A stretch of DNA of 64,000 bases from Sclerodactyla briareus (Eukaryota; Echinodermata; Holothuroidea; Dendrochirotida; Sclerodactylidae). The stretch lies in assembly GCA_026419785.1 (NCBI GenBank), contig JAODTK010000478.1, positions 124,001 to 188,000 on the forward strand, read 5' to 3'. The translations under genes were made by a program, and so were the position numbers. Position 1 is the first letter of the stretch; each line of letters starts with the position of its first letter. A model generated the notes under the pieces. It ran no database searches. It was not told the origin of the DNA and saw only the letters and a program-made list of their open reading frames with translations. Positions 36,120 to 48,438 of this stretch are shown piece by piece.

Positions 36120-37500
36120 TGAAATTCGGTGTATATTTTTCTTGTAACAACAAGAAAAGCCCAGAATGCTTGGTCAGATCAGGTGGTGTGGAGGTTATAA
36201 TGGGGAGTTACGTACAGGAACCCTATTTTTTAGGTCGTCGGAGATAATTTTCGGTAAAAATAAGAGAATTCTTGAACAAAGTCGATTATTTGTTGCCAAT
36301 TTTGTCTTGACAACAACCAATAACGGCTACCCCCCCTGGATGAGCTTATACTTGGTATGTATGTTCCCCCGTACTGAGTACAAGAACCCCTTGTGTGGAT
36401 GGGTAGTGGTCATCTGAGGTCGTCAAAGTCTGAAAACTTGGTTTAAGGTCGGAAAAATGGTTAGGTCGGAGGTGAAAAATTTGCGAAACGGAGTCAAAAC
36501 TTGTAAACAAGTAAAGTCTAGAAGGGTCGGTCTGATCGGTTGCATTAGTGTAAGTTGTTATGGGAGAGTACAGAGGAACTCTATCGTTCTGCGTCGGAGG
36601 GGAGTTTGGAAAGAAATGAAGATGTAGAAAGGCGATGTTTTTGCCAATTTGGTACTTTTGTAAACTCGACCCACCCTGGAGGAAAACTCATACTGGTATG
36701 CGTGCTCCCATGATGAGCACTTAACCTATTTCTTGTGTCAGGGCGAGGTCATTTCATTTGTGAAAAGCAGATATTTTGGCCAATTGTGGATTGTAAACAC
36801 AATAACTCAACACACCTGGATGGAGGGAAGAATCCATACTTGGCTGTCAGTTCCCCATGATGAGTACCTGAACCTATTGATTTTTGGGTCAGGTCGACGG
36901 TATTGAGTTTCAACAGAGGCCGAACACGATTAATTCCCAGAGGTTGGTTCTGATCAAGTTGAATTGGGCATGCAGCTTTCTTATAAGGCGTTCAGGAATC
37001 CCATTGTTTGAGGGTTAGTTCGGTCGGGGGGTAATCGTTTCTTTCAAAGTGGGAAATTTGTGGAAATGTTGCCCAATGTTTACTCCTAACACGATAACTT
37101 GACCCCACCAGATGGATGATGCTCATACTTGCGGGATTCCCCATGATGTGTACATGAACTCTATTGTTGGGGTCAGGTGCAGAGGGTCATCTGAGGTCAC
37201 CAGAGGTCAGAGTATGAAAACCTTGTAAACCCGATATGTCCAGATTAGTGGTTGGTCTGATCAAGTTGAAATTTACTGCATAGTCTTGTTTGGGGGGAGT
37301 ACAGAAACCCTATTGTGTCCATGTAGATCAGGGTCATTTTTGTCGAGATAGAATTTGGATTTAGAATAGATTGTTGAAAAATCAATATTTTGGCAAAATT
37401 CAGCTTTCCTGAAACACGTTGACTCTATCCAACCTAGATGGACGAAGCTCATAGTGCGTATGGCTTGTTTTCCCCATGATGAGTACTACGAACATATGGG
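36120..37500 (+). repeat. AGGTCA-type satellite array, plus orientation
   Basis: About five half-units repeat 'gggagagtacaga...aacccctattgt', 'gtcaggtcg', 'gaggtcaccagaggtcag', 'ttgtaaacacgataactcg', 'acccacctggatgga', 'agctcatacttgg' and 'ccccatgatgagtac'. Diverged, with many indels; units of about 300 bp made of two related halves. Confidence 0.75.
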
Positions 37501-38339
37501 TTAGATCTATATTAGTTTCCGCAGGCTTGAATCTGTATGTAGGGGTTGCCATCCCCCTGTCTTGTGCATACGATATTACTGCGAATTCTTTAGTGGTGGT
37601 GGTTTCGATAAAATTCTCTCCTGTTGTTTTCTGTGCCGAGACATTGTTTCTGTGCTGAGCAGATTGTAAACTAGTTTTCAATGTTTACATATATGGACTG
37701 GATCATGAATATGATTACAGAGGACATGTACAGGTTGCTGTGTGGGGTTTTATTTGGCGTGGTCGGAGTGTATGGTCAAAAAGACCCAGTGATTCATTGA
37801 ATGATCATAATACTGACGAAGATTATATCACTGTTGACTCAGTTATTTCTTAGTCAGAAACCCGATACCCATGCATTAGTCTTCTAGCCATCCGCCAAAG
37901 TATCAATTTGTCACGATTTTCCTATTTTTCCCCTCGGAAACAACCCTTATGCCCCGTTCCACACAAAAAACACGTCCGATCTTACGCTGATCATTTTGCC
38001 CAAATGACCCACAAGAAGAGCTAACATGTTTCCCTTGATTTCATGCCTGACAAACGTAGCTCCACTATGGTCTCATTGTGTAGGCCTACTGTGTACACGA
38101 TTTAGTTAATATTATGGCTCTCAATTGAGATCATTAGAACGATCACGTGCAGAGATATGTTCTTAAAATGATACCACGTCGACGACGCAAATAACCAGAG
38201 GAAATGATCCCGGAAACCTAATGAATTGCAGATTCGCGCAGGGGAACTGAACTTCAACAGTGCGCCAATAGATGTATTACTTGCTAATGATAGAGACAAG
38301 TGCGTAGCTGCGGGACCCGTTCAAATGGAATAAATAATC

Positions 38340-39860
38340 ACTGAGTACATATCACTAACTCACCCTATGGGAGGCACTGCGGGAAGACACCGAGCCGCGT
38401 CCACCCGCCGCTTCCAATCGCCCGGCCTTCTCCTGGCAAGCGACCAAGACCACCAAGCGCCTGATCTTAGTCTTGTCATGGGCACCCTGAAAGCCCAACG
38501 GATTTGCCTCCCGACTAAATGCTTCAAGGGCATCAACCAGAGAATGCACAAACACTCGGCGAGTAATGCAGCATCAGTCGCGAAGTGCCAGTCATTAACC
38601 CTGACTCTCCCGAGGAGACCCCACAGCCGGTATCTTCACAGACCCCCCCCCTAATCCAGTCCATACCAGTGTTGAAAAGTGTTGGAAGCAGTGTACATCC
38701 CTGTCTCACACCGTGACAACAGGGAAAAGGTCACCAGCAAACTTTACAGCACTCTCACTTCCGGATTACAGAGAGGATATCAGGAGTACAAGACTTAATT
38801 GCCCTCAGGGGTTCTCCTAGGACGCTCCAGGATGCACGCCTCTGCTGTAATGAGGATGTCAGGCTTTGCTGTTTGCCCATCCTGCTCAGGGTCCATACGC
38901 CTCCAGCAGCCCTCAAACGACTGCCAAGCTTGTCAGCAGAACTGTAGCTATTTTTGTGTTCTTCAGTTAGCTCACGTCAACCTTTTTAAAGGCTTGACGT
39001 AGCTTTCCTTGGGATTTTAAAAGAAAAGCCCGAGTGTAATGACCACCAACCTGTGATCAGTTGTGGGGAAATACTGGCCTACTACCGACCCTGCAGTTCT
39101 GAGCGCCTCCATCTCCCGTCCATGTGAGTAATGGTCAATCTCCTTGCAGTGACCCATCATCAGGTAGGTTCCATCCACGCCTCGTCATCCGATCTTTGGA
39201 ACAAGATCCAGCATTCTAGGCCACGACTCCTAGCGAAGTCAAATACCGATACTGCTATCAGAGGGCTCCACGGCTGTTCAATGCGGCCAAGACATGACTC
39301 CTTGGCATACATGTTCGACATGGATTGACACCCCACAGTGTAGTGATCGCAGTCCGCTTATACGTTTCGTTTATTGTTTACCCATGGTACCAAGGGTGTA
39401 AAGGTGGCTGGCCACAGTCAATAGCCACCCCTGCGACGCCGATCATTGCGCGGCCGGACCAGTATAATGCATCCACTACAGTGCTCCGCGTGTCCGGTCG
39501 GCGCACCTCCAATGCCCAACCTACCAACTCCCTCGACAAGACAGGCAAACGAGCATCCTCATGGACCGAGAGGATGTTCCAGGAATCGAACCGGACCCTC
39601 CGCCTCAGAATGAGCCGGGGTGACCGTTGTGGGACAGGTGACGAACCGCGGCACCACCGCACAATGCTTCCCCCGCCCACGAGAGCACACCTGTCGGGGT
39701 ATTCTCTTTTTCCGGACTCGGGTTCCCGAGGCTTTTGCCCTGACCCCTACATACTGCGTGCCGCCCTACCCTGCTACAGATTCCGGGAAGGATGCCAACC
39801 TGAGGACGGGACCCTAACGAGACCCGACCCTGATACCCTGCCTACTAATGTGGTATTAGT
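38340..39860 (-). pseudogene. EN-RT LINE, minus strand, degenerate
   Basis: Read on the minus strand from 39860, an APE-type endonuclease start appears at about 39620-39430: VRFDSWNILSVHEDARLPVL, SRELVGWALEVRRPDTRSTV and a YWSGRA motif. After a decayed middle, RT blocks follow: VRQGCTLLPTLFNTGMDW (about 38730-38675), the 'DFADDAALLAE' block damaged at about 38585-38560 (ATDAALLAE is readable), and LEAFSREANPLGFQ (about 38530-38487). Frameshifts and stops occur throughout. The order endonuclease then RT, and the wording of these blocks, identify a non-LTR element of the same broad type as the one at 7.2-8.1 kb. Confidence 0.8.
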
Positions 39861-39869
39861 TGCCATACA

Positions 39870-42600
39870 TGGATTCCATCATGGAATATCTTTCATATGA
39901 AACACCTAACACTCCTGTCTACTTCTGTTGCTGGATACTTATATATCCTTACTCCATTAAACTTCAATTTCTCAAAAGAAACCCTCCTCCTTTGCTAAAC
40001 TGCGATTTTTCTATTAACATCGCACACCACGACCACATCTATAAATCCTAGTCTGACCACTCTTTTGACACTATTGACACTATTGACAACGCGAATAATG
40101 CATGGGAAACTCTATTGCATAAATGCATGTTGGCAATAACGCTCATCAATCTCATTACGGGAGACCGGCCCGGTCCACTATATAAATACAACGCCACTGT
40201 TTTGGGCAAGAACGCAGCTACTGAGCCCACCATAATTTAGCCACATACTAAGGCAAGTAAGCAAACACAGAAAGGTTCAGTATAAGTAGCACATTCGGAG
40301 TTTTCCCAATAACGAATGCAAATGCGGCTGCCACTCAACAGAATATGTAACCTAACAAATGTTTTCGCATTGTCCGCATTTCATGACAGCACGTGATCAT
40401 ATTTTGCCCAGCTTTGTGTTATTACCGCCAAATTCAGCTGTTACTTTTTTTATTCGACGCGTGCTGCAAATTTCGCTACTGCCCTGCGTGTGTACAAATC
40501 CTCCATGTTTATGGTGTTCCTCTGGAAGGCCCAATTGTTCCCAAATGTTTTTACTCACAGTATCTCACCTGCAGCACTGGAGAACCTGCCGTTTAATAAA
40601 AATCACTTTGAAAGGTAAGATGATTACTACCCACGCTTCATTTTACCTAATCATCCAAACCTTGACCCACCCGTCTTCTGCAGTTAGTGCCCTTGCGTCT
40701 CTCGGAGGGTAGAAAGAATCAAAATATCAAAATCACGATCTATTGAAAAACTATCCCAGTACAAATGAACAAAATTGTCAATGTGTTACTGAATACTTCG
40801 AAAGCATTAATATGTTTGAAATGATCTTCAGCCATATTGATTATGGTGGTTGTTCAGATGTAATATGTAATGCTATAAGATTTGCATTTTCGGGTTATAG
40901 ATGAAAACTTGTGAAGGCGTCAAATCAGTATTTCAAATGAGGTATTGTTGTAACGAGTATACACAGCAACCAAACACTTATTATTTTTCGTGTTTCAATT
41001 CAGATTAAGTCATAGTGTTGTCGGGGTGGATTGAAGTATGCAACGCAGAATATTCATCCCTATATACGTAGTTCGTTCGAACACTATCACACCTAGTTCA
41101 GGCGTGAGGTAAATAATGGAAAATGGACAGGTGTTTTGCCAGATTCAAGGCCTCGTTAGCAGTCATGCTTGACAATGCACCCACCCCCTCTCCAGTGAGA
41201 TCTTTCCGCTTCTTTTCCTCTCAAAAATTACCAACTGAGAATAGTGTGGGCCGATGCAAAATCAAAAGCTGATTCTTGCCCTCAGTCTGCGAGCAAACCT
41301 ACCATTCCTCGGATTGAAATGTTTGATCCAACATGTGTTGATAAGCGCTGCACTAGCAGTACAGTAGTAGTAACAGATCACGTATGACGCATTAGCCTCG
41401 CAATAACCGAACGACAGCCAGATACGCACAGTACAGCCAACGGAGTTTCGAATGGGACGTAGTCTTGTTGTAACAGTTGCTAGAGTTGGACAGGGCGAAT
41501 TCTGAAGTATTGAACATATAGAGGGTTTTGAACCATGCCACTCTGCGCGGGAACATATTCTCAATACTAAAGGTGAGTTTCTGTTCCTTAATACTAGTGA
41601 GCATTCAAGCGAGAAACCTTAACTCAATTCAACGTTAGTCAAGCCCCCCCCAAAAACCCAGGGTTTAGGGGGGGGTTAAAGTTTTTATAGGCTAGCTGTA
41701 CTTCCACTCCGGCCTGGGCTAGGCCTTGGTGAATTTCGGTGTGGATTGGCCAGAAGGGACGGGACGTTTTCGTCGTTTTCAAGCCAAACTAAATTCCAGT
41801 CAACCCTTATTTGGTCATCCTGGCTAATTTATTTGGTCATTTCGGTCAACCAAGCCCAGAAGATTTGTTCAACCCAAGGGGACTGAGTTTTATGTCAATC
41901 GTAACACACTATTTACATCATTACTTCCGTCTTCAGTTTTTGATTCAGGAATCAACTCAGAAACTTGGGTACGAGAACCACTAAATTATGTGGCGTTAGA
42001 AGGGATACGGGGTAGGCTAATATACTTGATTCATCAGGTGGAGTCTCAGTGGCTAAATTCGACGTTGTTGCAAATAGGATGTCAAATTCTGCACGTATAA
42101 GTGTGTCGTAACCCCTGATGTCCACAAAATTACAGTCCCAAATTTGATTCGTTTTTTTTTGACTTTGAATCTAAAGGCTGACCTCATGTACAATGTTGCG
42201 GGTGCGTCATTATTGAACAATCTTTAAACCTGGTTCCCGGTCATTACAGACACTCCAAAACCATTGCATACCAAGAGGTTTCTCCCCACAATATGTTGAA
42301 TTCATACGTAAATTCCACCCTAAATTAGTGTGCCCGTGATGGGAATTTTTGAAAATTGAAGTTTGTAAGTGCTTTGTATGATGGTACTATTATTGCAAAG
42401 CTGGGTATTGACTTATCCGTGCCAAATCCTCACTAAATGCAGGTACCCATATAGTTAGAATGGAGTTGTGGTAACAAAGAGCTATTCATCGAGTCAGAGA
42501 AGTGGGCAACTTACCCAATGAAAGGCTTATCTTCTTGGACAGAAAATCCAATGAGCTAGCTGATGGGCAGTCAAATTTTGATGTGAATGTGGACCTTGAC
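39870..42600. other. Mostly featureless; one weak LRR-like exon candidate
   Basis: 40561-40614 lies between 'ttactcacag' and 'gtaaga' and reads ISPAALENLPFNKNHFER in phase 2 in and out. The L-x2-L-P-F-N-K-N pattern is LRR-like, but the exon is only 54 nt. No other motif was recognised. Confidence 0.25.
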
Positions 42601-42619
42601 TTTCAGTACAGTTTTTTAT

Positions 42620-42683
42620 TCCTTGACGACGCCCGAGGAATGACAGCACGTGATCATATCTATTGTAGTTATGACAGAGTGTA

Positions 42684-42715
<32 letters not shown>

Positions 42716-43010
42716 ACGCCTAGCTCGGTTAACACAATAACTTCACCCTACCTGGATGTAGGAAGCTTGTCCTTAGTATGTGTGTTCCTCATGGCGAGTA
42801 CATGATCTCTATTTTTGGAGGTCAGGTCAAAGGTCAGAAGAAGTCAAAGGTTTGAAATCTTGTAATGCGATTTCAGAATGCTTGGTTCCACAATTGAATT
42901 TGGATATACATCCTTTCTTATCTTTATTGGGGAGTACATGAACCCCATGGTTTTTTATGCAGACCAGGGTCATTTGTGGTGAAAAATAGAGAACGGTGAA
43001 AAATTGATAC
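42620..43010 (+). repeat. AGGTCA-type satellite with (TG)n
   Basis: It contains a pure TG run (about 42685-42715), then 'ttaacacaataacttcaccctacctggat', 'ggtcaggtcaaaggtcag' and 'ttattggggagtacatgaacccc', matching the 36-37 kb array. Confidence 0.7.
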
Positions 43011-45720
43011 TTATTTCAGCAATAACTCAACCTCACTTGATATGCATTGCTAATTGCCTGGGACAACTCTGACAGATTGATCACGAATTCCTTCTTCTGT
43101 GTTGGGGGTTCCTTACAACTTTACCCATCCACTGAGATATGTTTCTGACCTACATGCATATTGGACGGCAGCCTTTCTGTGTTATCACTGCTTCTAAAAA
43201 TTGTGTCTAAGCTCTCTTCTGTTCAACTGTTAGGGGTCAACAGAATGCCTTCTGTTACAAGTGACGCTAGTACTAAGAAAATGCTATGAATGTTTCATTT
43301 CGTTTCTTCTATGGGATTGGGGAGCTGCATAAACTGCAAAAAATACAGACTTGTTTATGATTTGAGCTATTCCAGGTGTAAACCAGTCAAGAATACATGA
43401 TTACACGTGTAACAGAGTAACCAAAATTTGGTTCTCGGGGTACACGTGTAATTGACATTTTTTTCCCCATTTGCATCATGAAACTACCAGGTGGTTAATA
43501 AATTGATGTGGCGTGATTGAAGAGTTGCTGGTTTCATTTCCATCGGTTGTCTGCTGACTGCCATTTAATTTATTTGGGTCAGTAACATACTTTTTCGGTG
43601 AGTTGACCCAAAATTGCATGAGCTGTGAGTTTATAAATCCTTATCATTTTCCTCGTGTCTAAATGTCGACTATGGCAACAATTTCAGCGGATGGCATGCA
43701 TGAATCCACTGCAGAAAAAGTACATTTGGCATGGGGATTAGGTATACAATGTAGACATTATTGGATGTAGCAAAGCATTTTGGTTTCTCCGTTTCACGGT
43801 AATATTTTGCAGGGCCATTATAAATTATGCTTGCCCAAGCAAAAACAACATTAGCGATATGTTAATTCTTCATATCCCACAAAAAATATACATGTCCCTC
43901 TTTCTGAAAGAGACATAAATAGGGAACAAAATCGTATACAAGTATATACAAAACTACAATTCCTGGCTTCAGTAAATAGAATAAACTGTCAGAGCCCTTT
44001 GACTACATAAAATATGACCTAAATTGCAGCTACTGAACAAAATATTACGTCCGTCCGTATCCCAGTACGAACCCCTCCTCAACTCCTAATCAACGCGCAA
44101 AGAAGTCGCGGACATGTAACCTGATAACTCATTTAAAAAAAAAAAATCTGCAGACTAATGTTCAGGGTCAGAATGAGTTCAAATAAATACGGAATAATGC
44201 CTCTCGACTACACTTAGACTAATAGTGAATGCATTCTTGACCACACAATATGACAGAACTGTAAAAAAATCAATATGAAATTACTTACTCGGATCACCGA
44301 CCACAAGAAGAACAAGAGCTATGTCCAAATCCTGCTAGATTCATTTAAATTACAGCCCTTATTAGATCTTCGAATCAGTTCTTCTTGTTCCGCTAATTAC
44401 GTTCTGTCCTATCCCTGCTATCTCTGATCTTCTACTGGATATCCATTGACCAACTTCATCTGTAACAATGAACATTGGATTTGCTTGACCGTTCGACCTT
44501 TTCTCTGTCCAAATGTTGTACTCCCCGCGCGCCGAAGACACGCAAAACCAGCCCAAAACCTACACCGATGGCGAACTAACACCGACGTAAGTCGCACCCC
44601 CCCCCCCCAAAGCCAAGACTTGTTAGCTGAGGACCCGCTCTGCACCCATCATATAACACGCCCTCAGAATAATACGACCGTCTGATAGGGCCGCCATTTT
44701 TTGATCAGACCATCTCCATCAACGCAGGTCTGGCCAGCAGCCGCCATTCACACCGCTGGGTTAATCAGGCATATGGTGTACAGGTAATGAAGACCTCTGT
44801 TATTCCCCCATAACCGATTGTATGGGAATGGAGGAATACAACCGGTAACACACCATCCGCCTACTCCGAGGCGGGACACCCACGCGATCACTGATCCAGG
44901 TCCTGTTGCACGGTCACATCTTCTATACAGACAGGGCGTCTCGCGAAACCGCGCCCGAGCGGAGACTCTCATAGCCTTGCCACAAAACCCACAGAACCAA
45001 CGTAATAGGCTATGTTACTCTGCTGAGCGAACAAGGCCAGCCCACAGGCCATACTGGAACAACGCTCACCATTGGAGCTAGGAACTATTCTTTGGACTAC
45101 CGTTAGACACTGTTAACTCAAACAGTGGAAGATTGTTCAGATGATTGCCCTGCTTTGTCATAGACAATCAAGGCCCTGCCAACATCAACCAGTTAATCAA
45201 CAGTTTCTATGAAACCGGTTCGCGGCACCATCCCGACACACGAGCAGCGTTTTGAAGCCTTCGGTGACTACGTACATAAGAAACTAGGACCATGTCGTGT
45301 TCTGGTCCGTGCCTCCAAACACGCATTCGAGGACGAAATCACATAGCACATTTGCTTGCATTAATTAGCATGTGTGCAAATCATATCACAGCTGAATATT
45401 TTTTTTTTGTATGATTGCAAAAAAAAAAACAACCACACACTGAAACTTGGGGATCCCCCATTTTTCAAACTGTATGATCGCCCCATAATTTGCCCTGACA
45501 CTTTCACCTTTTAGTTACATCGACCAACCTCACCGGCCCCTCACACACTCTCATCTAACTTGTGTGTTTTTCCGTTGCGTCTGACAAAAATATAACTGAT
45601 GAGTAATAGCCGATGGATTGCCAGTTGCGCTGCTTCCTTTCCCGTCAGTTTGGGTTCGGAATATAGCTTAAGGCATATGGTGTACAGGTAAGTATCCTCC
45701 ACACTTTCCATACTAATTAG
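43011..45720. other. No recognised gene; 21-bp direct repeat
   Basis: A 21-bp identical sequence (ggcatatggtgtacaggtaa plus one leading a) occurs at 44767-44787 and 45671-45691. The stretch between them is C-rich. Frames up to 87 codons lack motifs. A poly-C run lies at about 44598. Confidence 0.35.
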
Positions 45721-45724
45721 TCAT

Positions 45725-46221
45725 GGGATAGTTTGGGCAATGTCCTGGAATGGATCCCGGAGTAGCTTCTAATCCGGCCGCAGAGTTGTCGTTAATGTTT
45801 GTTTTCGTTCTACTTGGAAAAATGTCACCAGTGGTGTTCTCCAAGATGTTCATGGTCGCTCACTCTTTTTGTATTTTGTTCAATTTAGTTGTATCGGGAA
45901 TGACTTCGACTGAAGATGTTATAATTGTCCGAAGGGATTCAGACCGACATTCCAAGGTCCTCCGATGGGCAAATGTTTTGTCAACGCCAGTAAATGCAAA
46001 GTGATGCATATGTCGGCAGTAAACGGCCCAACGCGTCCTCTAAGGGGACAAGAAATCAATGTGGTGGAATTTTGAACAAAACATTGGAGTGTATTTCGAT
46101 TATACATGGAAACCTTCCAAACAGTTTGCGGAAGGTGCTAGGAAAGGAAGTTGGATTACCGGCTTGAATGAACGGAACTTCTCTTGAAAGACATCGTTGT
46201 CAGGCGTTTAACAGTTGACAG
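45725..46221 (+). pseudogene. CR1-like LINE fragment abutting the 18-bp satellite
   Basis: The translated pieces follow the other two CR1 copies: 'VTSGVLQ' (about 45825-45845), KCKVMHM (about 45995-46015, compare KCKVMRV at 15.36 kb), NIGVYFDYTWKPSKQ (about 46082-46125) and GLNERN (about 46160-46180). It stops at about 46221, where the satellite begins. Both ends are missing, and two frameshifts are needed to connect the blocks. Confidence 0.65.
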
Positions 46222-46225
46222 TTAT

Positions 46226-47550
46226 TATTATATTATATTGAAGTATTATATTATATTGAAGTATTATATTATATTGAAGTATTATATTATATTGAAGTAT
46301 TATATTATATTGAAGTATTATATTATATTGAAGTATTATATTATATTGAAGTATTATATTATATTGAAGTATTATATTATATTGAAGTATTATATTATAT
46401 TGAAGTATTATATTATATTGAAGTATTATATTATATTGAAGTATTATATTATATTGAAGTATTATATTATATTGAAGTATTATATTATATTGAAGTATTA
46501 TATTATATTGAAGTATTATATTATATTGAAGTATTATATTATATTGAAGTATTATATTATATTGAAGTATTATATTATATTGAAGTATTATATTATATTG
46601 AAGTATTATATTATATTGAAGTATTATATTATATTGAAGTATTATATTATATTGAAGTATTATATTATATTGAAGTATTATATTATATTGAAGTATTATA
46701 TTATATTGAAGTATTATATTATATTGAAGTATTATATTATATTGAAGTATTATATTATATTGAAGTATTATATTATATTGAAGTATTATATTATATTGAA
46801 GTATTATATTATATTGAAGTATTATATTATATTGAAGTATTATATTATATTGAAGTATTATATTATATTGAAGTATTATATTATATTGAAGTATTATATT
46901 ATATTGAAGTATTATATTATATTGAAGTATTATATTATATTGAAGTATTATATTATATTGAAGTATTATATTATATTGAAGTATTATATTATATTGAAGT
47001 ATTATATTATATTGAAGTATTATATTATATTGAAGTATTATATTATATTGAAGTATTATATTATATTGAAGTATTATATTATATTGAAGTATTATATTAT
47101 ATTGAAGTATTATATTATATTGAAGTATTATATTATATTGAAGTATTATATTATATTGAAGTATTATATTATATTGAAGTATTATATTATATTGAAGTAT
47201 TATATTATATTGAAGTATTATATTATATTGAAGTATTATATTATATTGAAGTATTATATTATATTGAAGTATTATATTATATTGAAGTATTATATTATAT
47301 TGAAGTATTATATTATATTGAAGTATTATATTATATTGAAGTATTATATTATATTGAAGTATTATATTATATTGAAGTATTATATTATATTGAAGTATTA
47401 TATTATATTGAAGTATTATATTATATTGAAGTATTATATTATATTGAAGTATTATATTATATTGAAGTATTATATTATATTGAAGTATTATATTATATTG
47501 AAGTATTATATTATATTGAAGTATTATATTATATTGAAGTATTATATTAT
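46226..47550. repeat. 18-bp satellite, 73 perfect copies
   Basis: The unit tattatattatattgaag is repeated head to tail 73 times (46226-47539), followed by an 11-nt partial unit. I see no deviation between copies. Because 18 is divisible by three, one frame stays open and reads a six-residue YIILKY repeat, giving a spurious 521-codon frame. The array may be longer in the animal if the assembly collapsed it. Confidence 0.97.
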
Positions 47551-48300
47551 GCGATGGCTCCGGCCACTCGACCCACGGCTGATCAGCGTTCCACAGAACG
47601 AATTTCAGACATCACGTATTCCTTTGGTACTACGAAAAAACCATTCGCTATCACTTGGGCTGCTAACCCAAGCTCCTCCAGGCCTTCCACCGGTCATACT
47701 CAAATTGAAGTTTAGTACTATACGACATTGTCCAGGCTGCTGTTTCTGAGGTAAACGGGTGCCCTCGCGTATCAATGGTTGACTTAGTCTTCCCTCAATT
47801 TTCGCCTTTCATTTAGCAATTTTGTAACCCGAGCATTTTCGCAGGTCCATATTGTTTGGGCCAACTGTTTCGTAGCGGTGTGAGGTTATTCAGGTTTCAA
47901 GCGACTATTCACAAATTCCAAAACGAGCATGAAGGTTGTAAATGTGAAGATATTGTCACGAACGTTTGATATTGTTACAAATATGGTATGAAATGACTAT
48001 ACATCTTTGTGGCCTTGTTTCCCAACAGCTTTGCGTTTCGGAGGACTTCGTGCCTAACGTGACCCTCAAAGAATCGTCATCGATAGTGGTTTAATGGAGG
48101 GTTGGAGTTGTGAACGAGATTTTCATTCGAGAGACCACCGTTGCTCCCCGTGTCGTACTCGAGATTCCAGTTTTCTTTTTCTGCTTCTTCTTCAAAGTTT
48201 TTAACCCCCACGCATGCCGTCGAATGCCCAGCAGGTCAATGGGGCTGCAGATATATACAAAAACATACATACATAAGAACATATATAATATAGATATTCT
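47551..48300. other. Featureless spacer
   Basis: Sequence between the satellite and the palindromic element. No recognised motif. Confidence 0.4.
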
Positions 48301-48303
48301 ATA

Positions 48304-48304
48304 G

Positions 48305-48341
<37 letters not shown>

Positions 48342-48352
48342 ATATATTATAT

Positions 48353-48435
<83 letters not shown>
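48304..48435. repeat. (TA)n microsatellite, left border of palindromic element
   Basis: About 130 nt of TA repeats. The left arm of the palindromic element begins at its end. Confidence 0.95.

Positions 48436-48438
<3 letters not shown>

Noticed and set aside
46226-47550. CRISPR-like repeats
   Set aside because: Direct repeats without spacers in a eukaryotic context; a satellite, not a CRISPR array.
46184-47749. 521-codon open frame
   Set aside because: It is produced by the 18-bp satellite, whose length is divisible by three; the six-residue repeat is not a plausible gene product without transcript support.
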